DNA of 64,000 bases from Alphaproteobacteria bacterium (GCA_016869675.1 VGDP01000009.1:1-64000), one strand, 5' to 3'. Positions 41,901 through 50,394 are shown, counted from the stretch's first letter. Notes: a model not told the origin generated them from the sequence alone. Translations and numbers: made by a program.

Positions 41901-42214
41901 AGTATTCCGGCATGAACCATCCCATGTGGGATCTGGGCGACCTGTCGGTCGAGGCCGGCTTCGGTCCGGCCCAGGACCAGGAGATGCTGCGCGCCTATTT
42001 CGGCACTACGCCCAGCGCGTTCGATACCGGGTGCGTGGTCATCTACAAGGCGATGTGCGACCTGTTGTGGACCCTGTGGGGTCTGATCCAGGACGCCAAC
42101 AAGAACCCGGTCGACGATTTCTGGGCCTACGCCAACAACCGCTTCGTGCGCTGCAAGGCGCTGATGGCGGACCCGGTGTTCGCCGGCCACGTGGCCGCCG
42201 TGCGTGCGGGATAG
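38993..42214 (+). pseudogene. Fused FAD/GcvT dehydrogenase (dimethylglycine/sarcosine type) and choline-kinase-like protein, with early TAA
   Basis: A single frame of 1073 codons apart from one TAA at codon 85 (39245-39247). Residues 1-370 are a DAO-type FAD domain (IIGGGAVGCSVAYHLARRG; His in THGATWHAAGLVGQLR, the covalent-FAD position of the DMGDH family). About 375-430 is the FAO_M linker, about 435-690 the GcvT folate-binding domain (AVINLCGPRSREVLARV, IGYVGERGYEIYVPVE), and about 700-793 the GcvT C-terminal barrel. At about 794 (near 41373) it passes directly into a choline/ethanolamine-kinase-like phosphotransferase lacking its first 25 or so residues (SLTNRVYRLEADGARWCLRV, LAPCHCDPLCENFLDD, WIVDWEYSGMNHPMWDLGDL). 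Relatives have Tyr or Trp where the TAA is. It looks like two neighbours fused by deletion, then hit by a stop. Confidence 0.85.
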
Positions 42215-42245
42215 GCCACTCCCAAGGTTGCCGGGATTCCCCCCC

Positions 42246-42351
42246 GTCATCCCTGGGCCGGCCGAAGGCCGGAACCGGGGACCCAGGGACGACGGACCGG
42301 GCGGTTGCTCTGGATTCCCGGTTCGCCGCTCGCGCGGCGCCCGGGAATGAC
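42246..42351. repeat. Dispersed palindromic repeat, copy C (inverted)
   Basis: A 106-bp element in the opposite orientation to copies A and B: left arm GTCATCCCTGGGCCGGCCGA..., right arm ending CGGCGCCCGGGAATGAC at 42351; the reverse complement of this right arm matches the left arm of copy B. It again lies between converging genes. Confidence 0.9.
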
Positions 42352-42403
42352 AGAGGAGCAAGGGTCCATTCCCCTGAGAAGGTGGCGCTCGATCCTCGCC
42401 CGG

Positions 42404-42829
42404 TCACGGCTTGACCAGCACGAACACCCGTTCTGGCCCGGCAGTGTGGACGGTCAGGCCGCGCGCTGCGGCGAACCGGCCGATGCCACGCAGCGAGGCG
42501 TCGTTGGTCAGGGTGTAGGCATCGACCAAGAGCGCGCCGCCGGGGCGCACCACGCGCCACGCCGCGCGCAAGTGATCGTGCAGGCGCTCCTCGTTAAGGC
42601 CATCGGGTCGGTGAGCGACGTGCGCCACGTCGGCCATGACGCCACGTCGCGCAAGAAGATCGAGCGCGTCGCGGGGCGCGAGCCCGAGGGTACGGACCGA
42701 TCCGGCGACACCGGCACCGCGCACGCGGTCGAGGAATGTGGCAAACTCGCGCGCATCGTCCGCCGGCCAGCCATCGAGCGCAGCCACGACCGCATCGAGC
42801 CCCGCCGCGCGCGCGGCGCGCGCCAGCAT
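42404..42829 (-). CDS. Class I SAM-methyltransferase-like protein, apparently 5'-truncated
   Basis: 141 residues from ATG 42829. The second half is a methyltransferase-24-like end: LHDHLRAAWRVVRPGGALLV, DAYTLTNDASLRGIGRFAAA, GPERVFVLVKP. The first residues (MLARAARAAGLDAVVAALDGW) match the helix after the SAM loop, but the loop itself (an EVGxWxGxS-type motif) is not in the coding part. A fragment GDSVAT of that loop can be read in frame upstream, inside the end of the glycosyltransferase gene. So the gene probably lost its start when it was joined to the glycosyltransferase; SAM binding is doubtful. It overlaps that gene by one base (TGATG). Confidence 0.55.
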   Translation of the reverse strand: MLARAARAAGLDAVVAALDGWPADDAREFATFLDRVRGAGVAGSVRTLGLAPRDALDLLARRGVMADVAHVAHRPDGLNEERLHDHLRAAWRVVRPGGALLVDAYTLTNDASLRGIGRFAAARGLTVHTAGPERVFVLVKP

Positions 42830-43575
42830 CACGGTCGCCACGCTATCGCCGGCGGCCCCACCATGCGTGCCGCCAGCAGCGCCTGGCGCGCGCGGTCCAC
42901 GCCGTAGTGGACCGTGGCCCGCCCGGTGCCGCGCCCGGGCTCGGCCGCGACCAGCCCACGCAGGACCGTGCGGTGCTCCCACTCGCCGCCCGGTCCTGCG
43001 GGCTGCGACCAGCGCCACAGCACATCGGCGCAGCGCAGCGTGTCGATCAGCAGGCAATTGGTATCCACCAAGCCGCCGCGCGCGGCGAACGCGCCCGTGT
43101 CGGGCCCGACCGAATACCAGCGGTCCTCGCCCAGGTCCGCGCCGGTGGCCGCGTCGAAGAAGCGCCGCCGCGACCACGCCCAGCCGTGATCGGCGATCGC
43201 GGCCACGAGGCTCGACAGATGGTCCGGCGCGTACCAATTGTCGTCGTCGAGGTAGGCGACAAAGCGGCTGTGGGCGGGGATGCTCAGGGCCGAACGCAGG
43301 CTGCCGCCGCAGCGCACGTCGATCAGGCCGCCGTTGACGCACGCCGTGGAGTAGCCGGGGTCGACGACCGTCACGGCCATGCGCGGCGGGCACGCCCGTG
43401 CGAGGCCGTCGAGCACGGCCGGATCGCCGGCGCGCTTGTCGATGCCGATCAGGATCTGGACACGCCCGTCGAAGTCCTGGGCGAACACCGAGCGCACGGC
43501 GCGTTCGAGCGTCGGGCGCAGGACGGTCGGGATCACGACCGCCGCGTCGAACGGCGCTGGGTTCGAGCCGCTCAC
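42829..43575 (-). CDS. Family 2-type glycosyltransferase
   Basis: A 248-residue GT-A-fold glycosyltransferase, cytoplasmic. The N-terminus has DAAVVIPTVLRPTLERAVRS (nucleotide-sugar strand), and the metal motif is FVAYLDDDNWYAPDHLSSLV, with DDDN at residues 110-113. The acceptor half has VDTNCLLIDTLRCADVLWRW and WEHRTVLRG. Donor and acceptor are unknown; it may decorate a surface glycan. Its start overlaps the end of the MFS gene (4 bp), and its end runs into the truncated methyltransferase. Confidence 0.82.
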   Translation of the reverse strand: MSGSNPAPFDAAVVIPTVLRPTLERAVRSVFAQDFDGRVQILIGIDKRAGDPAVLDGLARACPPRMAVTVVDPGYSTACVNGGLIDVRCGGSLRSALSIPAHSRFVAYLDDDNWYAPDHLSSLVAAIADHGWAWSRRRFFDAATGADLGEDRWYSVGPDTGAFAARGGLVDTNCLLIDTLRCADVLWRWSQPAGPGGEWEHRTVLRGLVAAEPGRGTGRATVHYGVDRARQALLAARMVGPPAIAWRP

Positions 43576-44837
43576 TCGTCAGGCAGCTTGTGGGGATGGT
43601 GTTCGGGCGGGGCGCGCGGATCCATCTCGGGTGCGCCGTAGGTGCCGGGGGGCAGCGGCACGGCCACGTAGTCACCCTGCTCGCGCGCTCTCTTGGCGCG
43701 GCGGATGGCCATGGGGATCAGCAGGAACAGCGCGACCGCGCCGAGCCCCGCCGCCATGAACCAGAACAGGCCGCGGTCGCCCAGACCGTTCATGACTAGG
43801 CCGGCGACCATCGGGCCGGCGACCGCGCCGACGCCCCACGCGAACAGCAGGCCGGCGCTGGCGGCGACGAAGTCCTAGCGCTCGATGTAGTCGTTGGTCT
43901 GGCCGACGCCCGGCGCGTAGAGCGGCGCGGTGACGCCTTCGAGCACGAACAGGAGCCCGAGCAACAGCAGGAACGGCGGCGCGTCGAGCAGCGCGACCGT
44001 GGCGGCCAACTTGGCGCCGCCGCCCGAGCACGCGACCATCAGCGGCCGGCGACCCAGGTGATCCGCCACCATGCCCACCGGGTACTGGATGAGCAGCCCG
44101 GCGACGGTCGAGGCGCTTTAGATGATCGCGAGCTGCGAGGTGCTGAAACCGCCGCGTTCCGTGTAGGCCGACAACAGACCGTTGAACGCCGTCATGACCA
44201 GGCCGGTGCCGAAGCACGTCACGACGCCCGAGGGTGAAATGGAGAGCAAGCGGATGATACCGAAGTGCGCGCGATAGCCGATCTCGGGGTTGCCGACGCG
44301 GGTCAGGGCCATGGGCACCAGCGCCGTGGTCAGCAGCATGGCCACCAGGCCGAACAGGATGGTGACGCCGAGCCGTTCCTCGAAGTGCAGCGCCAGCGGG
44401 CTGACGTTGGTGGCGGCCAACGACACCACTATGTACAGCGCGAAGATCCGCCCGCGCGTGTCCTCCGTCGCCTTGTCGTTCAGCCAGCTCTCGACGATGA
44501 CGAACAGGCCGGCGAAGGCGTAACCCAGCACCGCGCGCAGGCCGATCCACGAATAGGGATCGGTGAGGATCAGATGGGCGAACGCGGTGTTGGCGGCCAG
44601 CGCAGCGAACATCGCGAAGGCGCGGATGTGCCCAGCGCGGTCGATGATGCGGTGGCCGGTGAGCGTGCCGGCCAGGAACCCGACGAAGTAGGCCGAGGTG
44701 ACCAGGCCGATCACCTCGTTCGGCACATCGCGCCGGGCCATCTCCAGCGAGGCCAAGGGCGACAGGATGCCGAGACCGCCTTCCATGAAGACGACCGCCA
44801 GCAGCACCTGGACGACCGGCCGCACCGCCGACAGCAT
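43572..44837 (-). pseudogene. MFS transporter (YcaD-like), two in-frame stops
   Basis: A 422-codon major-facilitator gene in one frame. It starts MLSAVRPVVQVLLAVVFMEG and has the motif HRIIDRAGHIRAFAMFAALA. It stops at TAA codon 240 (44118-44120) in QLAII-stop-SASTVAGLL, continues with IQYPVGMVADHLGRRPLMVA (the inter-domain loop), stops again at TAG codon 321 (43875-43877) in NDYIER-stop-DFVAASAGLL, then runs on to LPDE. The flanking sequence is otherwise intact and well conserved, so both lesions look recent. A truncated 239-residue product would have only the first half. The YcaD-like group exports or imports unknown small solutes. Confidence 0.85.
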
Positions 44838-44965
44838 GCCCGCCCCCCCCCGCGAGAGGCGCTCACAGTCTCAGGGAACGAACCGGCGCACAAGATCGGG
44901 CCCGCGCGGTGCTGGTCCCTGCCTGCCCTTCCTGGGCCGCTCGGCGGCCACCTCAGGGCGGACGG

Positions 44966-47509
44966 CTACTCGGCCGCGTCGGGAACCACGTCGGTGCCGG
45001 CCAGCGCGATGCCCGTGGCGCGCGCGGTCGCCAGGGTGATCGCGGCGAGATCCTCGGGCTCCAGGTTGTGCACGTCGGTCTTGCCGGTGCAGCGCGCCAT
45101 GATCGAGGCCTCGGCGGTGAGCGCCTTGATGAACGAGAGCGCGCGATCGGTGCGGTCTGCCGGGCTCAGGTCGCCGTAGAAGCGGACCTTGGCGCCGTCG
45201 TCGTGGCCGCCGGCGGCGATCGCCATGGCCACGCCGAGCGCCGCGGCGTTGGCGCCGAGCGCGACGAGCTTGGCGCCGTCCGTGCCCGAACGCACGCCGC
45301 CGTGCATGACGAGGTCCATGTCCTCCTCGCGCCCCAGGCCGCGCAGGATGCGGATCGCGTCGCGCAGCACGGCGAGATCGGGGTACTGGCCGAGTTCTGC
45401 CCAAGGCGTGGCCAGATCGCCGGCCGCCAGCAGCACCAGCAGGTCGAAGCTCTTGTCGAGGGCGAAGGGGATGGCGGCCGCCAGATCCTCGCGCGCGACC
45501 GCCAAGCCGAGCACCTGGTAGTCGCGCGCGCGCTTCGGCTGGAACGGCGCGAAGCGACCACGGCTGGCGTAAACAACGCCGACGGCCGCGCCGTCAGGCG
45601 CGTCCTCGCCGGCCACCGCCACCTGTAGCCACGCGGCGCGGCCGGGGTTGCGCCGGCCCAGGTACGCGATGCCCGCGTCGGCGACGCCCTGCATGATCGC
45701 GTCGAACGCCTCGGCACCCGCGTCATCCAGGCCGGCGACCACGAACGGCGCGGCCAGCGCCACGCGCGCCGCTAGCGGCCGCGCCACGTTGCACGCGTCG
45801 CGGTAGGGATCGATCACCAGGCGCGACAGGTTGGCCGGCAGGAACACTAGGTCGTCCAGCGTCGGCTTGTGGCCGGGGCCGAACGGGTCCTCGCGCGAGG
45901 CGAGCCGTTTGGCCAGCATGGCGGCCTGAGTCGCGCCGTCGGCCGGTTCGGTGCGCGCCATGACGAAGATGTCCTCGCGCGTGCGCACGCTGTAGTCGGA
46001 GGCGCCGGTCTCGGCGTCGCAGCGGTAGCAGCGCGCGGCCTCGGCCTTGGCGGTGACCGCGTCGTAGGTCGATTCGATCTCGGGGAACGCGCCGGGGTTG
46101 TGGCCCAGCCCGTGGAACGCCTGGTCGTGGCGCGGGTAGACCTCCCAGTTGGCATCCTGGGCGATGGGCACGCGCCGGGTGTGGAACGGCGTGCGGTAGG
46201 GCAGCGGGTCGGCGCGGCCATCCAGGTGCGCCTGGATGAAATAGGCGGCGCGGTGGCCGTGCATCATGGCCATGACGATGGTCGAACCGCCGAAGGCGCC
46301 GTCGCCGGCGGCGAACACCTTGGGATCCGCCGTGCGCATGGTGGCGAAGTCGGCGCGCACGCGATCGCCCGCCATCAGGCCGCGCGCGCGCAAATCCTCA
46401 TTGTCGCCCTTCTGGCCGACTGCGACGATGACCAGGCCGCAGGGGATGTCGTGGTCGCTGCCCGACACCACCTCGGGCTGGCGGCGGCCGTCGGGGCCGG
46501 GCGCGCCCATGCGCGTGCGCACGCAGCGCACGCCGAAGTCGTTGCCGGCGGTCACCGCCACGGGGACGGTGTTGTAGATGATCTCGATGCCTTCCTTGAC
46601 CGCGCCGTGAAGCTCGTCCTTGCGCGCGGGAAGCTCGTGCGGCCCGCGCCGGTAGAGCACCTTGACTTCCTTGCAGCCGGGCAGCCGGCGCGCCACGCGG
46701 CAGGCGTCCATGGCGACGTCGCCGCCGCCCACGACCACCACAGTTTCGGGCATGGGCGGGCGTTCGCCGCCGTTGACCCGGCGCAGGAAGCCGACGCCGT
46801 CGACGATGCGCGCGTCGGCGGCGCCGGGGATGTCCATGGCCTTGCCCCACCACGCGCCGATGGTCAGCAGCACGGCGTCGTGGCGCGCCTTGAGCGCGTC
46901 CAGGGTCACGTCGCGCCCGAGCGCGGTGTTGAGGTGCAGCGTGATGCCCGGGCAGTGGGCGAGCATCCGGTCGAGATCCTCGTCAATGACGCCGGCGGGT
47001 AGGCGGAACGCCGGGATGCCCCATGTCATCATGCCGCCCGGCCGGTCGTTCATCTCGTAGACGTGGACCGCGAACCCGGCCTCGGCCAGATCCTGGGCGG
47101 CGGTCAGCCCGGCCGGGCCGGAGCCGACGATGCCGACCGTCTGCTTGCGCGTCACGGGGACGACGGGCAGGCGGTGCGTCCGCCCCAGCCTGTCCATGAC
47201 GTAACGCTTCAGGTTGCGGATCGCGATCGGGCCGTCGCTGTCGGTGCGCCGGCACGCCGGTTCGCACGGCGCGTCGCACACGCGCCCGCAGATCGAGCTG
47301 AACGGGTTGGTCGCGGTGATCGCCTCGAACGCTTCCTCGACCTTACCTTCCCAGATGTAGGCCAGATAGGACGGCGCGTCGGTACCGACCGGGCACGCCA
47401 CCTGGCACGGCGCCGGCACGAAGTGCTTGTCGGTCACGTCGTCGGGGTAGACGGCGGGCGACGGCCCCGGATTGATGCGGTGGATGTCGTAGACGTTCGT
47501 CTCGGTCAT
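44966..47509 (-). CDS. GltD-like FAD/Fe-S oxidoreductase with extra C-terminal FMN-barrel-like region
   Basis: 847 residues. Residues about 30-110 are the Fer4-type domain of glutamate-synthase small subunits (CQVACPVGTDAPSYLA, CGRVCDAPCEPACRR). From about 122 comes the FAD/NAD(P)H module (VGIVGSGPAGLTAAQDLAEA, GGMMTWGIPAFRLP, VVVVGGGDVAMDACRVARRL, FAAGDGAFGGSTIVMAMMHG). After about 500 (CYRCDAETGA) a further 350 residues follow, ending in a region like the C-terminal half of a glutamate-synthase FMN barrel (VMHGGVRSGTDGAKLVALGA, ASIMARCTGKTDVHNLEPED) but without its cysteine cluster. It should supply electrons from NAD(P)H to the GlxCD protein encoded 25 bp upstream in the same operon. Ordinary GltD is about 480 residues. 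Confidence 0.85.
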   Translation of the reverse strand: MTETNVYDIHRINPGPSPAVYPDDVTDKHFVPAPCQVACPVGTDAPSYLAYIWEGKVEEAFEAITATNPFSSICGRVCDAPCEPACRRTDSDGPIAIRNLKRYVMDRLGRTHRLPVVPVTRKQTVGIVGSGPAGLTAAQDLAEAGFAVHVYEMNDRPGGMMTWGIPAFRLPAGVIDEDLDRMLAHCPGITLHLNTALGRDVTLDALKARHDAVLLTIGAWWGKAMDIPGAADARIVDGVGFLRRVNGGERPPMPETVVVVGGGDVAMDACRVARRLPGCKEVKVLYRRGPHELPARKDELHGAVKEGIEIIYNTVPVAVTAGNDFGVRCVRTRMGAPGPDGRRQPEVVSGSDHDIPCGLVIVAVGQKGDNEDLRARGLMAGDRVRADFATMRTADPKVFAAGDGAFGGSTIVMAMMHGHRAAYFIQAHLDGRADPLPYRTPFHTRRVPIAQDANWEVYPRHDQAFHGLGHNPGAFPEIESTYDAVTAKAEAARCYRCDAETGASDYSVRTREDIFVMARTEPADGATQAAMLAKRLASREDPFGPGHKPTLDDLVFLPANLSRLVIDPYRDACNVARPLAARVALAAPFVVAGLDDAGAEAFDAIMQGVADAGIAYLGRRNPGRAAWLQVAVAGEDAPDGAAVGVVYASRGRFAPFQPKRARDYQVLGLAVAREDLAAAIPFALDKSFDLLVLLAAGDLATPWAELGQYPDLAVLRDAIRILRGLGREEDMDLVMHGGVRSGTDGAKLVALGANAAALGVAMAIAAGGHDDGAKVRFYGDLSPADRTDRALSFIKALTAEASIMARCTGKTDVHNLEPEDLAAITLATARATGIALAGTDVVPDAAE

Positions 47510-47534
47510 GACAGGAGCCGGGAAGGGCGAGGGT

Positions 47535-49466
47535 TCAGACGCCGGCGCGGCAGCCGGGTTCGTAGGGCAGGCGCGTGATCGCCGCGGCCTCGGGCGTCAG
47601 CGCGACCAGGTCGTCGCGGCTGAGCTGGCGCACATGGTCGTGGCCAAGCGCGCGGGTCACGGCCGCGAGCTGCCAGCGCACCGATTCCAGGTAGCGGTGG
47701 ATGTTGTGCGCCTCGACGGGGACGTTGTAGCGCCGCTCGTGCTGCGGGTCCTGGGTGGCGATGCCGACCACGCACTGGCCGACGTGGCACTGCAGGCAGG
47801 CGATGCAGCCGCCCGCGATGATCGCGCCGGTGCCGACCGCGACCGCGCTGGCGCCCAGCGCCAGCGCCTTGGCCGCGTCGACGCCGTCCTTGATGCCGCC
47901 CATCAGCACAATCGGCATCTTGCCGGCGGCGCCGATCTTGGCCAGCGCGTCCAGCGCCTCCTGGATCGCGCTGAGCGTCGGGATGCCGACGTACTCGAGC
48001 ACCTCGTTGCCGGCAGCGCCGGTCGAGCCCTGCAGGCCGTCCAGCTCGACGAAGTCGAAGCCGTCCTTGTAGGCGATCTTGATGTCGTCGCTGACGCGCC
48101 CGGCGCCCAGCTTGACCGAGACCGGGATGCGGTAGCCGGTCGCCTCGCGGAACTCCTCGACCTTGATCACCAGATCGTCGGCGCCCAGCACGTCCGGATG
48201 GCGCGAGGGCGAGCGCAGGTCGATGCCTTCGGGGATGCCGCGGATGCGCGCGATCTCCTTGGTCACCTTCTTGGCCATGAGCTGGCCGCCCAGCCCCGGC
48301 TTGGCGCCCTGGGAGATGTATATCTCCAGCCCGTTGGCCCGGCGCATGTCGTGGATGTTCCAGCCCAGCCGGCCCGACAGGCACTGGTAGATGATCTGCT
48401 TGGCGGCCTCGCGCTGCTCGTCGCTCATGCCGCCTTCGCCGGTGTTCTCGGAGATGTCCGAGAGCCGCGAGGCGATGGCCAGCGCGATCTTGGTCGACTT
48501 GCTGAGCGCGCCGTAGCTCATGGGCGCGATCATCACCGGCATCGAGAGCTTGAGCGGCGTGCCGCCGTTGCGCCCGCCGAGCTCGATGGCCAGGCCCACC
48601 TTGTCGATCACCGCCGCGTCGGGCGCGATGGCCAGGTCCTTGCGGAACGCCAGGTCGTTGATGTGCGGCAGCGGCCGCCCGGCGCCGTAGCCACGGATGC
48701 GGTAGCGGCCGATCTGCGCCTTGACGCCGATGTCCTCGTGCACCTTAGTGTTCCAGTAGCCGTCGCGGCCCGCCGCGGCGGTGTAAGGGATCACGCGCAC
48801 GCGCGGCTCGGTGCGCGGGTAGCGCAGGTTCTTGCCGGCGTTGACGATCTTCTGGAACGCGCCTTTGAAGGAGATCGCGTAGCGGTCGAGGAAGGCGCGC
48901 AGGTCCTGGTCCTCGGCCGCGTCCAGATCGGTCAGCTTGGCGTCGGTGCCCAGCGCCACGACGCGGCCGCCCACGTAGATTGTGCCGCCGGTCATGTCCT
49001 GGCCGACCTTGTCGCCGGAATCGCCCAGGATGACGATGCGTCCGCCGTACATCATGTAGCCGGCCATGAAGTTGGCGTTGCCGCCGCACAGCAGCGTGCC
49101 CGCCTTCATGACCTGGCCGGCGCGGCTGCCGACGTTGCCCTTGACCACCACCTCGGCGCCGCGGATGGCGACGCCGGTGATCGCCGAGGCGTTGCCGTTC
49201 ACCACCACCGAGCCCTTGAGCATGTTGTCGGCCAGGCCCCAGCCGACGTTGTTGTCGACGACAAAGCGCGGCCCGTCGGTCAGCCCGGCACAGAAATAGC
49301 CGGCCGAGCCGCGCACGCGCACCGTGACTGGATGCACGAGCCCGACGCCGATGTGATGGCGGGCGTCCGGGTTGAGGACCTCGATGTCCTCACCCGCCGC
49401 GCCCAGCTCGCGGATCCGCTCGTTCGCGTCGCGGACCGAAAGGGACGCTAGGTCGATCGATGCCAT
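47535..49466 (-). CDS. Fused GlxC-GlxD: GXGXG domain plus FMN-binding glutamate-synthase domain
   Basis: 643 residues. The first 215 are a glutamate-synthase GXGXG beta-helix (VTVRVRGSAGYFCAGLTDGP, GNVGSRAGQVMKAGTLLCGG, DMTGGTIYVGGRVVALG). The remainder is the FMN/Fe-S catalytic barrel (MPVMIAPMSYGALSKSTKIA, TGEGGMSDEQREAAKQIIYQ, SQGAKPGLGGQLMAKKVTKE, CIACLQCHVGQCVVGIATQ). In Rhizobium glxBCD and in N-methylglutamate synthase these are two proteins; here they are one frame with no break. It partners the amidotransferase upstream (19-bp overlap) and the GltD-like protein downstream, making glutamate or N-methylglutamate. Which amine is used cannot be told. Confidence 0.88.
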   Translation of the reverse strand: MASIDLASLSVRDANERIRELGAAGEDIEVLNPDARHHIGVGLVHPVTVRVRGSAGYFCAGLTDGPRFVVDNNVGWGLADNMLKGSVVVNGNASAITGVAIRGAEVVVKGNVGSRAGQVMKAGTLLCGGNANFMAGYMMYGGRIVILGDSGDKVGQDMTGGTIYVGGRVVALGTDAKLTDLDAAEDQDLRAFLDRYAISFKGAFQKIVNAGKNLRYPRTEPRVRVIPYTAAAGRDGYWNTKVHEDIGVKAQIGRYRIRGYGAGRPLPHINDLAFRKDLAIAPDAAVIDKVGLAIELGGRNGGTPLKLSMPVMIAPMSYGALSKSTKIALAIASRLSDISENTGEGGMSDEQREAAKQIIYQCLSGRLGWNIHDMRRANGLEIYISQGAKPGLGGQLMAKKVTKEIARIRGIPEGIDLRSPSRHPDVLGADDLVIKVEEFREATGYRIPVSVKLGAGRVSDDIKIAYKDGFDFVELDGLQGSTGAAGNEVLEYVGIPTLSAIQEALDALAKIGAAGKMPIVLMGGIKDGVDAAKALALGASAVAVGTGAIIAGGCIACLQCHVGQCVVGIATQDPQHERRYNVPVEAHNIHRYLESVRWQLAAVTRALGHDHVRQLSRDDLVALTPEAAAITRLPYEPGCRAGV

Positions 49467-50359
49467 GTGCGGTAGGTGCCCGGGGGCGGTTCGAAGGTGT
49501 TGAGCGGACGGCCGGGGAACAGCCGGTTGAGCGACACTTCCTCGGAGGCGATGGCGATGATGTCGTCGCTCTCGAACATCACCATGGGTTTGGCCGCCAG
49601 GCGGTCCTTGGCGTAGCCGATCTCGTCCTTGGTCGAGACCAGGAACGAGAACGTGCCGTCGAGATCCTCGATCGAGCGTTCCAGCGCCTGCTCGAGCTTC
49701 CAGCCCTGGCTCAGCTTGTCGGCCAGGTAGACGGCGATCAGCTCGCTGTCGTTGTCGGTGTTGAAGGTGAACCCGCGCTTCTCCAGCCGGCGGCGCATCT
49801 TCCAGTAGTTGGTGATCTGGCCGTTGTGCACGATCGCCACGTCGGCGAAGCCGGTGGCCCAGAACGGGTGCGAGGCGTCGGGCGAGACGTCGGATTCGGT
49901 GGCCAGCCGCACATGGCCAATGCCATGGCTGCCGTGGAACTTCTCGACCGCGTAAGTGTTGTCGACGTCGCGCGCACCGCCGATGTCCTTGACGATGTCG
50001 AGTGATTCGCCCAGCGAGAAGACCTTGGCCGCGTGCTCCATGTCGTAGGCGAATGACTGTAGATCGCCGCGGAACTGCACGACGCAGGCGTAGGTGACGC
50101 CGATGGTCGTCTCCTCGACGATGCGCGACTGGTGCGCCTGCAGCTTGTCCTTGATGCGCGCGACGGTGCGCGCCGCCTCGTCGCCCTCGCCGATGAAGAA
50201 GCGCAGGCGGTAATGGCCTTCCTGCGGTTCGTAGTAGAGCGCGAAGCCGGTGGAATCGGGGCCGCGGTGCTGGCAGCCATTGAGCATCTCAATCAACGCC
50301 TTGCCGACCTCGGCGTCGGAACCGTGCTTCTTGAACATGATGCCGGCGATGCCGCACAT
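49448..50359 (-). CDS. GlxB-type class II glutamine amidotransferase
   Basis: A 303-residue N-terminal-nucleophile glutaminase. I chose ATG 50359 because it puts the catalytic Cys at position 2 (MCGIAGIMFKKHGSD), as required after Met removal. Other landmarks are LNGCQHRGPDSTGFALYY, HGIGHVRLATESDVSPDASH, VAIVHNGQITNYWKMRRRLE and FNTDNDSELIAVYLADKLSQ. It corresponds to GlxB/MgsA, the small detached glutaminase of Glx-type glutamate synthases. It is the first gene of the operon; a promoter candidate lies at 50395-50423. TAG stop. Confidence 0.92.
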   Translation of the reverse strand: MCGIAGIMFKKHGSDAEVGKALIEMLNGCQHRGPDSTGFALYYEPQEGHYRLRFFIGEGDEAARTVARIKDKLQAHQSRIVEETTIGVTYACVVQFRGDLQSFAYDMEHAAKVFSLGESLDIVKDIGGARDVDNTYAVEKFHGSHGIGHVRLATESDVSPDASHPFWATGFADVAIVHNGQITNYWKMRRRLEKRGFTFNTDNDSELIAVYLADKLSQGWKLEQALERSIEDLDGTFSFLVSTKDEIGYAKDRLAAKPMVMFESDDIIAIASEEVSLNRLFPGRPLNTFEPPPGTYRTWHRST

Positions 50360-50394
50360 GACCGCTTCTCCCGACGGGGACGACGTGTGCGGAG

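Noticed and set aside
38903-42361. An open frame of about 1150 codons on the minus strand, opposite the fused dehydrogenase-kinase
   Set aside because: It is a high-GC antisense shadow: composition is Ala/Arg/Gly/His-rich, with no domain, while the plus strand gives clear conserved domains throughout.
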